From Prosopocoilus inquinatus (lineage: Eukaryota > Arthropoda > Insecta > Coleoptera > Lucanidae), in assembly GCA_036172665.1 (NCBI GenBank), contig CM069878.1, forward strand, positions 21,462,501 to 21,526,500: a stretch of DNA of 64,000 bases. Direction: 5' to 3'. Both the position numbers and the translations under genes were made by a program. Below, in pieces: positions 10,089 through 22,255 of this stretch. The notes under the pieces are model-generated. The model saw nothing but the letters and a program-made list of their open reading frames with translations, had not been told where the DNA came from and did no database searches. Position 1 is the stretch's first letter. The number at the start of each line of letters is the position of its first letter.

Positions 10089-10610
10089 CTCAAGAGGGGG
10101 TAAAGTTCGCGCATCCAGACGCGCAGATAGATTGGCCATGTTTTAAGGTTAAATTTCACTGGCGTACCCGACATTGCCTATGACAGTGGCGGCGTTTTAT
10201 TTGCGCGTGGAATTTTGATCAATATTCTAATAGTTTCGTACTAGTTACTTTCAGGCTGTTGTAAGAACAGACCTTTGTTCTTATCCATTAGACAATTAAA
10301 AACATTATTTTCCATGAGTAAGCGCAGGAATGGAACGGTTTGTGCGGTAAAAAATGTGAAAACAAAGCCTACAATTTAATTTCTTTTTCTTTACTTTCCA
10401 AAAGATCGAGCGAGTGTACAGTTCAGTTTTTCGTTGTAAATACGGTTTTTATTGACTTGTTAAAACTATTTAATCTTTTTGAATGGCAGATTTCAAATTT
10501 TAAAGTTGAAATGTTTAAAATGTGAAATCACATGCTTTCTGAAATAGAAAAAGTATTGCTTATGTTTATTTTTTTTTCTGTTAAATTCTATTACTTTCGT
10601 TCTAAAACCA
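10089..10610. other. Intron sequence
   Basis: No element recognised. The short frame at 10340-10525 has no family features. Confidence 0.4.
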
Positions 10611-10614
10611 TGCC

Positions 10615-10912
10615 GTCAACGGAATTTATAATTAGAGCAGGCTGTGATATTTTCCAAAAAGTTGGCAACATACGCTTGCAGTTTGAAATTAAAAATTTAA
10701 AATATCATAATTGTGACATTTTTTTAATCATTGATAATAAACGGATTTGTCTTATGTTTTATAAAATAAAATAACAATATGAAGATTGTACAAACCACGA
10801 GCGTACCTCAAATATGACAACTGTCAATTTATTATTTATTTCTCAGTGTATCCAACCACACAGCATAAAATAGCACCAATCACAGCCTCCTCTAATTATA
10901 AATTCCGTTGAT
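10615..10912. mobile_element. MITE-like element with ~30-bp inverted ends, copy 2
   Basis: AACGGAATTTATAATTAGAG followed by aggctgtgat occurs at 10617 and again, inverted, ending at about 10912, giving a ~300 bp unit. The left half matches 2697-2850. No coding capacity. I could not define a convincing target duplication. Confidence 0.6.
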
Positions 10913-11120
10913 CGTCCGGTACTTACTTACCTTACTTTTCTGCTGTAGTTAAGACATTACCAACACTTTGAAAACCAACCAGATGACTTTCAATGTTATC
11001 TCATTAGTGTCAAATTTGTATGGTTGACAGAACTAAAATTTCGACAAAAACAGGCTACTTGATAAAAAATCACGCGATTATAATAGTACATGTAGAGCTC
11101 AGAGATGGTTAGTGGCATCC

Positions 11121-11322
11121 AGATGTTATAAAACAATTTATGCACTTAAGTAAGTACATTCCCTTCCAACAATCTTGTAAAAAATTCAGCACACGATCGT
11201 TATAGATCCAACCGAGGGCGTCTTTAGAAGATTCCCCTGAACCTCAAAAAAAGATGTTATAAAACAATTTATACACTTAAGTAAGAGCATTCCCTTCCAA
11301 CAATGTGGTAAAAAGTTCCTCT
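11121..11322 (+). repeat. Direct duplication of ~72 bp
   Basis: GATGTTATAAAACAATTTAT and the following acacttaagtaag and cattcccttccaacaat occur at 11121-11192 and again at 11252-11322. The copies are separated by about 60 bp of unrelated sequence. Confidence 0.7.
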
Positions 11323-11770
11323 CTTGTACCTTATTAAATTATATTTCAGAATATTTTATAGTTTAAAATTTATTTAACAAAAAATTGAAATGTCCAAATA
11401 AGAACAAAATTATTATTTAGGAACACCAATAAAATATTAATTGTTGTTGGCGACATTAAAACTTGATTCAGATGACAATGAAGTATCTGTCGCCACTTAG
11501 AAAATGGACCAGCATTCCAGCAAGTCATTGATTTAAATGAGAATAATTCATTTTCTGCGCATTGCCTTCTACTTAGCCTAAAAATTCTTATCAAGTTGCG
11601 TTTCGGTTTTTATTGAAAACCTTATAACTGTATAATTTGTGGAAGTCAGGACCTGAACATTGGTCTCACATTTTATGTATACGGACCTGATACTCTACTC
11701 TGAGAACATGGCCACACTGGCTGACAGACATCAAAGGCGGCATCGGCGAGTTTATTTTCTGATTGTTTCT

Positions 11771-11910
11771 TTTTCTGTGGTAATGCGAAACAAAAACAAA
11801 ATTAAAATATTGTTAAATACCGTTTCTGCTTGATTTTCATTAGGAAATCAGAAACGTCATTTAATAATATTTAACAATATTTTATTTTGTTTTTGTTTCG
11901 CATTACTTTA
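11771..11910. mobile_element. Small MITE with terminal inverted repeats, copy 1
   Basis: GTAATGCGAAACAAAAACAA at the left is mirrored by TTGTTTTTGTTTCGCATTAC at the right, around a short core with TTTCTG and CAGAAACG. A copy in the other orientation lies at 61745-61905; the similarity between the two continues into the flank (aattataggagtt), so the mobile unit may be longer than the obvious hairpin. Confidence 0.7.
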
Positions 11911-11973
11911 AAACTCCTATAATTTTTTGACGAATAACACAAAAACGATGATCCAATTACACTATATATATAT

Positions 11974-12260
11974 ACCGGGTGTCTCGCGCCATATGCTCAC
12001 CCTTCTAGAATCTTTATTTATTAATAGATTAACCAGAATTTTAGAGACAATAAATTAAACAAAATATGGAATTTTTCGACATACTGCTAGTCATCGCAGG
12101 ACTTCCGGTTTCGCCGGAAGTGATATCAACTTTCTTATTTTAAATGGAACACCCTATATATTTTTACGTATTTGAAATCTATAGATCATTACAAGTCAGA
12201 ATACGTATGAATTGTTAATTTTGGTTTCCATGACAACGAGAAACAAACTTTTTTTTATAT
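11974..12260. repeat. Single arm of the foldback family
   Basis: Starts with CCGGGTGTCTC and continues as the arm of the 9130-10088 palindrome (cttctagaatctttattta, gacttccggtttcgccggaa, aacaccctatatattttta). A terminal CCGGGTGTCTC also ends the TIR element at 29074-31166, which links the two families. Confidence 0.65.
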
Positions 12261-13430
12261 TATTGCACTATTAGATGTCTTATTATCAGTGAACGAAAAT
12301 AATATAAGGTTTTATTAACCTAAAGTTTATCGTTTTCGAGATATTGACAATTTACCGGTAAAAAATGGCAAAATTTGTTACTCCATAAATTAGTTATTTT
12401 TAAATATTTTGCTTTGAAGTTTGGTGGATACATTATGAAACTATTAGAAAACAGAAATGTATAATCATCTCGATTTTTTTCTATATACTTTACACAGGGT
12501 GATGCGTAACGCAAATTACTATTTTTCTAAAAAAAAATTAAATGGAACGTCCTGTATATGAACACATAGTTTAAATCGTCTCTTACTAAGGTTCCCAATA
12601 GTATAAGACTTTTTACGTATAGCTCCTAAACTTTGAATGTAGAAATTTTTTAAATTTGTATCTTTAAAATCTCAACTGTGCTGTAATTTAATAAAGAAAA
12701 TTGGATTTTGTTTTGTTTCTAATGTATAAATTTGGTAATAACATTGTTAATAACCTTGATAATAATAACAGTAGATATATTTTATTGTTTGAATCAACAT
12801 TTAAAACACACCGATTTTTTTAAATAAAAAAACTATTAAATTGAACTAAATTTAATTTCTTAACAGACATAATACATATACAATTGTAATTCTAAATAAT
12901 TGTGTTTCATGATTTCGACGTCCATAGGAGATTCACTAAACCCATTTGTATTCTGACGTAAAAAAATGTGAAATCAGACGGAAGATTCGGGTAACAACTC
13001 AAAATGCTTCCGCATTTTATTTATTGAATAAACTAAATATTTAGTTAAATTATTTGCTAGTGTCATTGTTGTAATACGATGGTACTTCATCATGCTTAAA
13101 CCATATACTTTAATCTCCGTTGCGGGGAACACTCATCAAGAATTACAAGAAAAATTTGAAATCAGAAACAGAAGATAAGAATCGTCTGACAAAATACAAA
13201 CCGATAACAAAAAAAATTACTAGAAAATGTGAATTTTCGCCACCATAATATTGTGAATTCTATTTGTTAGGAATTTCTTCATTCCTAATAAACAGAAAGG
13301 AAAGTTTTTAATTCAAGAAAACAGGTTACTGGATTTTAAGTGCTTATTAAAATACTGCAGAATATCTAACGTTATTAGAAGTTGAAATGTATGCCAGTAG
13401 AAATAATTGAAATTAACCTCTGCCCACAAT
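12261..13430. other. Intron sequence
   Basis: AT-rich stretch. A terminus-like string (acagggtgatgcgtaac, then aaatggaacgtcctgtatat near 12535) resembles the CCCTATATA end of other repeats here, but no complete element can be drawn. Confidence 0.35.
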
Positions 13431-13439
13431 AATTTTTTA

Positions 13440-13500
13440 TATCCGTAGATACGTATTTCGGGAGCTAAGCTGCCATCTTGGTCTAAAGATGTCTAGAAAC
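13440..13500 (-). repeat. Degenerate relative of the 56.5 kb hammerhead-like palindrome
   Basis: On the - strand it reads AAGATGGCAGCTTAGCTCCC followed by gaaatacgtat, the same stem II, GAAA and stem III block as at 56663-56697. The first core strand is lost (CCAAGA), so it is a decayed copy. Confidence 0.5.
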
Positions 13501-13614
13501 AACCTAATCACACTGACAAAATCATAAAAATGTTAAACATAACAACAATCTAATCATCCTAAAAGATATATATGTCTAAATGTAAGTAAATATAAATTAA
13601 TATGTGAATATCTA

Positions 13615-14010
13615 AAATAAACTATATATGTTATGTATAAATCGGAAAAAAAAATTATGTGAACACCTAAAATTAACTGTCAGGAAACCTTACAAATAAG
13701 AGCTAACCAAACAACACGGAAATACGGAAATAAATAGTCCAAAGACCCCGAAAAAACTTCTTATTCTAACGAATAAATAAGTATATAATTCCCTGTTATT
13801 TGATACCTAAAAATCCTGAAAATAAACTATGTGTGTTATGTATAAATCGGAAAAAAAATACCTAAAATTTAATGTCAAAAACCTTACAAATAAGAGCTAA
13901 CCAAACAACACAGAAATACGGAAATAAATAGTCCAAAGATCCCGAAAAAACTTCTTATTCTAACGAATAAATAAGAATATAATTCCCTGTTATTTGATAC
14001 CTAAAAACAT
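13615..14010 (+). repeat. Two-copy tandem duplication of ~190-205 bp
   Basis: Starts atgttatgtataaatcgg. It continues accttacaaataagagctaa and ataattccctgttatttgat in both copies (13617-13820 and about 13822-14008). The second copy lacks about 15 bp after the A run. No coding potential. Confidence 0.8.
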
Positions 14011-14480
14011 TTTTATTCTGGCCTTGTTTTAAAGCATTTTTATAACTTGTGCTATGTTGCCGTAATCGGCATAATGAGTAGACTCTTTTGCCACCAAATT
14101 TCAATATGGGCACCATAAGGAAAAATGAACTTGATGATGGTATCAACTTGACGAAACGTGTTATAGAAAAATAGTGTTTACCACTACGTAAAGAATTGAA
14201 AAGTGCCTTAAGAAAGTATTTTTATTTTATTGATATCTCTTTAAATAAAGAAGATAGAGGCAAAATAAGAAAATGACAATTTTTCTTTTTTTACAATTAT
14301 TTCGAATAAGAGTTAACATAGAAACTTTTTTTCTTCAGATTATTAATGTTCATCAAATTTAGCAACTTTGCCAAATTTAAACCTACCTTCTATCTCTTCA
14401 AATAAGCGAGATCCCCATGGTGAGGGTCGAATTTGAAACAGCCTGTATATAAAACTAACCTGTACATCAATTTTTTCTGC
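14011..14480. other. Intron sequence
   Basis: Nothing recognised. Confidence 0.4.
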
Positions 14481-14484
14481 GGAA

Positions 14485-15100
14485 CGTAATTGGAAATCGG
14501 AAATTGTTTTTTTTTTAAATTCAATAATATATTTATTTTAATGAAGAAAAGTACTGATCACTTCAAATATTTCTGTTCTTATGTTTAGTAATGTGCGTTT
14601 CTAAAAAAATTAAAATAAATTTGAAAGTCGCACAAAGACGCATTTACTGTCTTAAATATTGTATTCTGAATAACATTAATCATAAAAAAGGATATTTTAA
14701 AATCTGGAGAGACCTACCTTTTTGTGAGTCTATTTAATTTTTTAAATCATAGATTTCAAATAATTTAATAGGGGAAACTCTAGTTTTACATGCAGAGCGC
14801 TGGTTCCGAGGCATGTAATAGGGAACTGTAAGTTAAGATTTTTGTTTCATTTAATAATATATTTGTTTCAGTTAAGAAAAGAGTTGAGATCTCTTCCAAT
14901 ATTTTTTTTTCATAGCAAGTCCGTGTGCTTAACAGTTGTGGTGCACCTAAAAAAAAATAAAAAAATAAGACAGTTGCACACAGTTGCAGTTTGTTTTTTT
15001 TTTTAATAATGAATTTTAAATATACATTGAACTTAAAAAAGTACATTTCCACATCTGCAAACATCTGACGTTTTTGTGGGTCCACTTAATTTCTGAAATT
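14485..15100 (+). repeat. Diverged tandem duplication
   Basis: Two ~300 bp blocks share the order: aataatatatttat/gtt, aagaaaag-tga-atc, a pyrimidine run, then gtgagtc/gtgggtc with tta-ttt at the end (about 14485-14745 and 14815-15095). A weaker third block may follow at 15450. Similarity is low, so the limits are rough. Confidence 0.4.
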
Positions 15101-16300
15101 ATTTTTGTTTGACAAGCCAAAAAATATTTACATTAGACAGAATAGTAACAAATGTATTACATATTCAGTATATAATTATCATTGCAAAAAATATAACACA
15201 ACATAGAAATAAACATAGATAACTTTAAAAAGGAAGATCTTTCAAAGATGACTGATGACAACATGAATAACGATTTAATAGATAAATTAATAAGTTTGAC
15301 AACGCTTATGCAGAATTAAAACAATATTTATGCAAGTAAAGTATTTTTCCTAAGACTTTTTTTTTTCGACAAAACGGGTTGGGACGGATGATCTGAAACA
15401 GCTTGTATGTTAAAAGCAATCATTCAAATTCAATGATTTTAACAAGCTAGGAAACTGAATGATCTTCAAATATTTCATTTTATTAGTTCAAAACCCACGT
15501 TACTTTCCTATTCTGATACATACGTATGACACGCAATTATTTCAGTGGAACATGTGCTGACAAAAATCGCGTCATTTATTCATTGACATCGATCATGCAC
15601 ATCACGCACAATTTCCGCCTGCTTTTGTTATATGAAAGCGAAATCGTATCGACAATATAACCGAACGACAAAATTGAAATTCAAAAGCCAAAGCTTCTAA
15701 TTTATTGATCTGTTTCTCACAGGAAACTGTTTTGTTTGTTTGCTAAAATATCAGATTTACAAAAAAAAAAACCTAGAAAAATATGAACCACACAGAGTAG
15801 GGTATAATTAAAAAATGTTGCTTTTAAAAATAAATTATAATTGAAAAATTATTTATACGTAATAAATAAAAAAAGCAAATAAATAGAGGCTGTGGAAGTT
15901 TTTCCTTGGCTTGGAACTGTGTACGCAAATGTATTTCCTCAACATGTCTTAATTTAAGCAAAGAAACAAATGTTACTATCTAGGATATATTATTGCAATT
16001 AAGTTTACATAAAAGAAAATGTATAGAAAATTTTCTTAACATAATTACAAACAAAAACCTACCTTGTACAAGAGAGAATTCTACCGCAGAAACATTTCTG
16101 GACCAACTACCCCTAGAGATTGCATACCACTCACAAGGGAAATGCACGTTACATGTTAATTTTAAGTAAAATGTTTTTTTTTTAATCTTAAACCGGACAG
16201 AAATGGGAATGGAGAAACATTCATATTTCTGTCCAATTTAAAATTAAAAAAACAATTTTTTTCGGACAAATTAACTTCATTTATAATTAAGTTTATATTG
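15101..16300. other. Intron sequence
   Basis: AT-rich stretch without a recognised gene or repeat. Confidence 0.4.
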
Positions 16301-16304
16301 TAAA

Positions 16305-17296
16305 TTAAATAATAAAAAAATAACAAAAGATCGATCGGTGATGAAGACAAGACGAAAGTAAAAATTCTATAACACTAAGTGAAACCGAATTAGGAACATT
16401 GTTTGGTTCATCTGATTTGGCCAGTTCATAGCTCGTTGCAGATACGATACGAGTTATCCGGTAAGGCCCATCTCGCTTCGGTTCAAACTTAGAAGTTGTG
16501 TTTTTCGCAGCACAGCTATGAATATGGGTGGATACCAATACTTTGTCTCCGACGTTAAATGCTACTTTTCTTCGTCGACGATTTGCATATACTTTGTGCC
16601 TGTCTTGGCTAGCTTCGTGTCGTTCACGCGCTTGGTACTAAGTAGAAATCATATTCTGTAAGTACGGAGTGATCTGAGGAATAAAATTTTCATCTTGGAC
16701 TATTGAACGTAAATCATTGGTGACATATCATCCGGTGTTTTTAGCTCTCTACCAAATGTTAGACAAGCAGCAGAATATCCTGTGCTTTCCGAGTAGGCTG
16801 AATTTAGAATAGCTAATCTAGGTTTTAGATCTCGGTTTTTCCTTTCTACCATGTTAGCGGAAGGATGGTAAACTGGGATAGGTGTTAGTTTAATTTTTAA
16901 ACAATAGCAGACTTATTGCATCTCACCAGAGACAAATTGTGTGCCGTTATCGCTAATTATTTTTCTCGGGAGGCCATATCTTAAGAAGACTTCGTCAATA
17001 AGAACTCTGGCACATTCTTCACCAGTTGCACGTTGTAAGGCAAAAAGTTCTACCCATCTACTTGAAGTGTCTTCCAGAATCAAAATATATTTTTCTCCAT
17101 TGGGTCCTTGTGGTAGAGGTCCAAACAAGTCTGTAGCAACTGTTTCAAATATCTGGGAATAGATTGGAATTTGTAAAAGACCAGCAGGCTTTTGATTTTT
17201 GGCTTTATATCTTTGACATTCAGGACAGTTCTTAACATATTCAATATTTTCACCACCGTAATGAGCAGCGGTTTCTGCGTCATGATATTCCTTCAT
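16305..17296 (-). pseudogene. Ty3/Gypsy integrase remnant
   Basis: Part of a Ty3/Gypsy pol on the - strand. From 17296 leftwards: the integrase zinc-binding end (H..H lost in part, CPECQRYKAKNQKPAG kept), the catalytic core with its first Asp in VATDLFGPL and its second in IISDNGTQFVS, then a stop near 16915. The core's third acidic region (16540-16910) is broken in several frames. The C-terminal domain returns at 16305-16538 (EPKRDGPYRITRI). An integrase inserts element DNA into the genome; this one cannot be functional. It belongs with the reverse transcriptase remnant at 17700-19015, 5' of it on the same strand. Confidence 0.8.
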
Positions 17297-17699
17297 GTTT
17301 CGTTCTCTCTCATGGACAGGTACAGTTGCGGAAATAGAAAGCGGGACAAGTCTTATAACAAAGTTTCCTTGGTGATGGTCATGACCCTTCTAATTAATTT
17401 ATTACCGTCAGTGAACGTCAGAAATAACTTGTCAAATTGATTTCTTAAGAATGTATCATCATTTTAACGGAAATATAAGAGAAAATTTTCGACCAGTGAA
17501 TCAAATTGAATTAGTGAAGCCCTCGGAAGAACTATGTGACAATGTGGAATATGTATATCAGAAATCCTAATTCATTCAATGTCCGGACACTTGTATTCAA
17601 TAATTCAATCGAAAGGATGAATGACTGGTATTTTGTTTCATTTCATTATAAGTAAAATAAAAGATAACTATATAAACGGAATGATGAATCATTTTACTT

Positions 17700-19015
17700 A
17701 ATGTGAAGGGTGATAAATTACCATAGTTACCGAAATTTAGAAGTAAGGTTTAAACTAACGAAAGCTTACTGTCCCGCTTTCTATTTCCCCAACTGTACAA
17801 CCAATTGGAATTCTTCATCACCTTATTCTGAAGAATATCTGTACGAAATTCCATTGGACATTAGATATCCTTTGTTAGTCCATTGGATATTAGTATCGTT
17901 TCCTCTGTCTTCAAAACTTTTGATAATCTTCTCCACTTCTGGGTCTTTCAATTGTTCAGCTCGCATGTCTGCTGCAGTTCGTTTTGGAAACTCAATCTCC
18001 ACAAAGCCAATGTTGTAAGTTTCTGTAGACTCATGATTACACGGTGGTATCGGCTACTACATTTCTCTTCCATGGTAAGTATTCGATTTGGATATCATAA
18101 CTTTGAATTAGCAAAGCCCATCGAGCTAATCGTTCTGATAGTGATGTCAAGGTTAATAACCACTTTAATGGTTGATGGTCGGAAGCAATTGTGATAGGAG
18201 ATCCTTCGATGTAACCGCGAAATTTGTTGAGTGCACAAACTACTGCTAACGGTTCTCTCTCGGTTGTTGAGTAGTTTCATTCAACTTTGGTAAGTAAACG
18301 ACTAGCATATTCGATAGGCTCGTCAGCCACTTCACCATGTAACAGAATAGCGCCTGAAGCGTAAATAATTGCAACTGTTCTAATTGTAAATGGTTTCTTC
18401 TCGTCGCTTTGTTGAAGAACAGGTACAGACACTAGACAGTTTTTAATGTCTCAAAAGCGTGCTGATGTTCATCTGTCCATTGCCACTGAGCGCTTTTCTT
18501 GGTCAAATCACTTAAAGGTCGGGATATTTCTGCAAAGTTCGGCACGAAACGTCTGTACCAAGAACATGTTTTTAAGAAAGACAGAACATTTTTAGCGTTA
18601 CGCGGAACTGGTAAATTAGCAACCGCAATTGTCTTTTCGGAGTTTAAAGAAATGCCCTCTGGTGTAAGTAAATGTCCTAAATACCGAACATTTGAACATC
18701 TATTTTGTTCTATTCGCGCGGTGTTTAAATTGTCTTAGTCTTTGGAATACTAACTTCATATCATTAAAATGTTCTCGAAAGTTTGCGACAACACTATAAT
18801 ATCGTCTAGATAGGCTAATATTAAGACATCACCAAGACCACGACGAAAATTGTCTATAAGTCTTGGAAATGTCGGCGCCGATTTCAGTCCGAATGGCATT
18901 CGCAACTACCGAAATGTTCCGAATGGCGTTACAAAAGCAGTTTTATCGCGATCATCTTCATTCACTTTTACTTGATTGTTCTTGAACGGTTTAGTGGACT
19001 GTATATTAAACGGCG
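17700..19015 (-). pseudogene. Ty3/Gypsy reverse transcriptase and RNase H remnant
   Basis: Read leftwards from 19015: RT region with MPFGLKSAPTFPRLIDNF, catalytic YLDDIIVLS (about 18790-18820), YLGHLLTPEGISL, SWYRRFVPNFAEISRPL, then RNase H with STTEREPLAVVCALNKF and SDHQPLKWLL, and a linker NKGYLMSNGISYRYS before the integrase. A TAG replaces Tyr just before LRMPFG, and frames shift repeatedly. The gag, protease and LTRs are absent. About 400 bp between 17297 and 17700 is scrambled. Confidence 0.8.
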
Positions 19016-19239
19016 TAATAACGATATAGTCTTTTAGTGGACACTACAACTCACAGTTCTATTTCTTATTGAGAAAAATGGTACATGCAAAATTATAAAA
19101 CTTTTTCAATGTCAAACATACCTCCTTAACGATAGGAAAAATAATTGAATAAAAAAGATCATACGTTGGCTGTGGACCGTACGAATCACATGAATTCGCA
19201 AACATATCGCCCGCCTTGAAAGAATCATCTTTCAAGAAA

Positions 19240-20640
19240 AGTTATATTTATTCAGCTAGAGGAAAAACACACAGTCGATTAGCTGGACGGCGCAGAATTC
19301 CTCTTGCTGTTTTAATTGTTGCTGCGCGAACAATTCAATCCTTGCCGGGATAAACTGTTTTGATTCGACCACCAACCCAATGAAGAGGAGGAACGTTATC
19401 TTCACGAATAATAACCAATTTACCAGGAACGATGTTTCCTTCAGGTTGATATTTCCATTTGGTTCTTTCGTGAAGACGACAGAGATAACCTTTACTCCAC
19501 TTTTTCTAAAACATTTGTTTTAATTTCTCTATATTTTGCCAACGACTCAACTTGTTCATTGGTACTTCACACAGATTAGGTTCGATGCATGTTGTTAATG
19601 CATCGCCAATTAAAAAATGTCCAGGTGTTAAAAAAGAGAAATCATTTGGATCATTAGATAAGGGAATCAGTGGTCTGGAATTTAGCGCTGCTTCGACTTG
19701 TATAAACAGAGTCATTAATTCTTCAAAATTAAGTAGAGATGCTCCCAAAATTCGACGAAGGTGATACTTAGTCGATTTCACGGCAGCTTCCCAAAAGCCT
19801 CCTAAATGGGGAGCTTTTGGGGGAATGAAGTGCCATGTAATTGAATCTTCCGTTAAAATATTGAAAATTTTAGTTTGCTGTTCTTTTTGATAATATTTCT
19901 TGTAATATCTGTAATTCTTTGTTTGCTCCTTTAAAGTTTGCGCCATTATCAGAAAATATATTGCGAATTTTGCCGCGTCTCGAAATAAAACGTTTTAGTG
20001 CTCCAATAAACGATTTAGTTGAAAGATTTCCAACCAATTCAATGTGCACGGCCTTAGTAGCTAAACATACAAATATTGCAGCGTAAGTTTTGACCTTTTG
20101 TTTGCTTCGAGGACCTCCTTGTTTTATATCAAAGGGTCTACAGTAATCTACGCCTGAATTCATAAACGGCCGTGCTAGTTCAGTTCTGATGGCTGATAGA
20201 TTGCCTATCATAGGTTGACTTGATGTCGGATTAACTCTGAAACATGTCACACAATTTCTTATTACTTGTCTAACAGCACTGTTTGCACGTAATGGCTAGT
20301 ACTTGATTCGGACAGCTGCTCATGTAGTTTGGTTGCCACTGTGAAATTGTTTCAGATGTTCACGTTTGATGATCAATTTAGTTAAAGTATGATTGGATGG
20401 AAGAATTATGGGATATTTTCTTGAAAATAATAGAGATGAAAAAATGGGTTAAGCGAAAGAAGCTTGCTTTGACGTTGCAATGGTTTGCCTTTACGCAGAC
20501 GATCAAATTCTTCACTGAAGCAATTTGCTTGAACTGATTTGATAAGAATATGTGTGGCTTTTTCTAATTCTGAAGAATTAATAGGGCCATATATTCTCTG
20601 ATCAGGTGTGCTTTTGATAAATTATGTGCACTACATACAA
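19240..20640 (-). pseudogene. BEL/Pao retrotransposon integrase and C-terminal domain, fragment
   Basis: A different retroelement lies head-to-tail with the Gypsy remnant. From 20640 leftwards it has the connection region ending in CFRVNPT, the integrase core with GVDYCRPF (first Asp), IFSDNGANFKGANKELQ (second Asp, 19930-19970), a frame change near 19910, then WHFIPPKAPHLGGFWEAAVK (third acidic residue). NSRPLIPLSNDPNDFSFLTP and PGHFLIGDAL are the BEL/Pao signature. The final domain, HERTKWKY..GKLVIIREDNVPPLHW, contains a TGA where Gly is usual and ends near 19240. Reverse transcriptase, gag and LTRs are missing. Confidence 0.85.
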
Positions 20641-21109
20641 AAATTCTAGAAAATTCTTTAACACCTTAGCGTTATTGTTTTTTTCATTCGTTTCTTATTA
20701 GTTCTATTTTGCATTTATTTCGAATGTCCCGTTTCCAAATATTGAAAAAATAGTACGAGTAGTTTTTTTTGCGTTAATATTCAGAAGAAAGAAGATAAAA
20801 TTCATTTGTTAGAGAAAAGGTGACGCAAAATCGATAAAGAGGACTGTCCTCTGAAACACAGGATCAGTGGCAACCTTAATACACATCCCAGTGAAGTATC
20901 GTCGACTATGTAAAGGAATTATTTAAAATGATACATAACTGAAGCGCGCTGATTCTTAGAATATCTGATAAAAACCAGCCGAGCGCGAGAACGGAAAATG
21001 CCTCGTACACATAAACCATACAGCGGATGAGTGGATGCTTTCTTTATCGTTATACTGGTTTTTATCCAGATATCTTGGAAGTCGCAGCGCTTTAATGATA
21101 ATTTTCTAG
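20641..21109. other. Intron sequence before AK5 exon
   Basis: No element recognised. It ends in the acceptor attttctag. Confidence 0.4.
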
Positions 21110-21766
21110 GTTAACGGTGAAAGACATCCCGGCGACGTATACAAGGACTTCCGAGCGTCAGTAATGAAAATACTGGGCATGCAGGATAATCCCCCGGTTT
21201 TTAGTGATGGCCGAGAAGCCACAGTGCCCCCCGACGTCAGCACAGAACTTCCAAACGTGGTGAGAAAGCATCCAAGCCCAAGATGCAAGCACAGAGCAAT
21301 TCTTTCCTTTCAACAGACCAAATCCAAGAACAGCGTTACAGTGGCGCCTGTCACGAAACCATCCCCCGAGCCGATCCGACCGCAAACCCAAGTCCTTTCC
21401 GTAAACCCCCAGCAGAGGACCGCGGAGTATCAAACTCCGGTGAAGGCGGGATGGCCTCCGGTGCTCTGGATTATTGGCGGGCCGGGAAGTAATAAGGGTG
21501 CACTTTGCGACCAAGCAGCTAAGGAAACGGGATGGGCTCACATTAGCTTGGGGAAACTGTTAAGAGCAGCTGCGGAATCTCCTGATAAAAGACATGGGAG
21601 TGACGCGGTTAAAATTCGAGAGAGTATATCTGCAGGCGAGATGGTAGCTTTGGACATCGTTATGAAGTTGGTGGAGTCACACATGGGAGCAAACTTAACA
21701 GCACCTGGAATAATTTTGGATGGATTCCCAAGAGACATAAACCAAGCGACGGAATTCGAATCAAAG
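21110..21766 (+). CDS. AK5: Adenylate kinase isozyme 5-like, large central exon
   Basis: 219 codons, open in phase 0 between acceptor tttctag and donor gtaagg. The first 14 residues, VNGERHPGDVYKDF, finish the upstream kinase domain begun at 3536-3718. Residues about 25-112 are a Pro/Ser/Thr-rich linker with no fold I recognise. From about residue 115 a second kinase domain starts: WIIGGPGSNKGALC (P-loop), WAHISLGKLLR (AMP-binding helix), and APGIILDGFPRDINQ (the GFPR motif). The P-loop carries Asn where most adenylate kinases have Gly (GGPGSGKG). The rest of the domain is encoded by 22091-22255 and 31258-31707. Predicted role: cytosolic phosphoryl transfer between ATP and AMP; no signal peptide can be judged because the N-terminus is outside the window. 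Confidence 0.92.
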
Positions 21767-22090
21767 GTAAGGAAAAGCAAAAGAAGAATTTCTTCACACC
21801 TAAAATCCATATCAAACATCCCCATATTTCTTCAGATGCAAAATTAATGGGAAATTGATCGACGTAATTAATAGTTGCAGCTAGAGTTACAAATTGCCGG
21901 CTGTAATTTCCAAGGTGTTCATAAAATATGCAGGAATTACTCAGCACAAGGACGGAATATATGATATGTCAAATGGCGGCTTTTTTCGCCCAGCCCAATA
22001 TTAATTGCCCAATTATGTCCAAGTTTCATTAAAAACGAGCCTTATAAAATATTATAGTGCAGCTCGAAACGATTATTTCTTTTTTTTCAG
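21767..22090. other. Short AK5 intron
   Basis: A 324-bp intron, gtaagg to tttttttcag. Nothing else recognised. Confidence 0.8.
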
Positions 22091-22255
22091 TTCAAACAAA
22101 AGCCGACGATCATTTTGCTGGATTGTTCAAAGCTACAACTTGGAAGGGGAAGGCTAGATGATAGCGTAACGGCATTTCGTCGCCGTCTGGAAATTTTCAG
22201 GCAATCATCGTTGCCTATGTTGAAAACCATGGATAACATTGGAAGACTTACCATT
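22091..22255 (+). CDS. AK5: Adenylate kinase isozyme 5-like, exon with the LID side of kinase domain 2
   Basis: 55 codons in phase 0 between tttttttcag and gtaagtatgc. It encodes KPTIILLDCSKLQLGRGRLDD, then SVTAFRRRLEIFRQSSLPML and GRLTI. The Arg residues of the short LID (RGRLDD, FRRRLEIF) are those that contact phosphates in AK1-type enzymes (family knowledge). The chain continues into VDGD at the start of the last exon, giving the usual L..VDGD end of the kinase fold. Confidence 0.9.

Noticed and set aside
17710..18194. + strand frames of about 100 residues
   Set aside because: They overlap the Gypsy RNase H and linker on the - strand and carry no motif.
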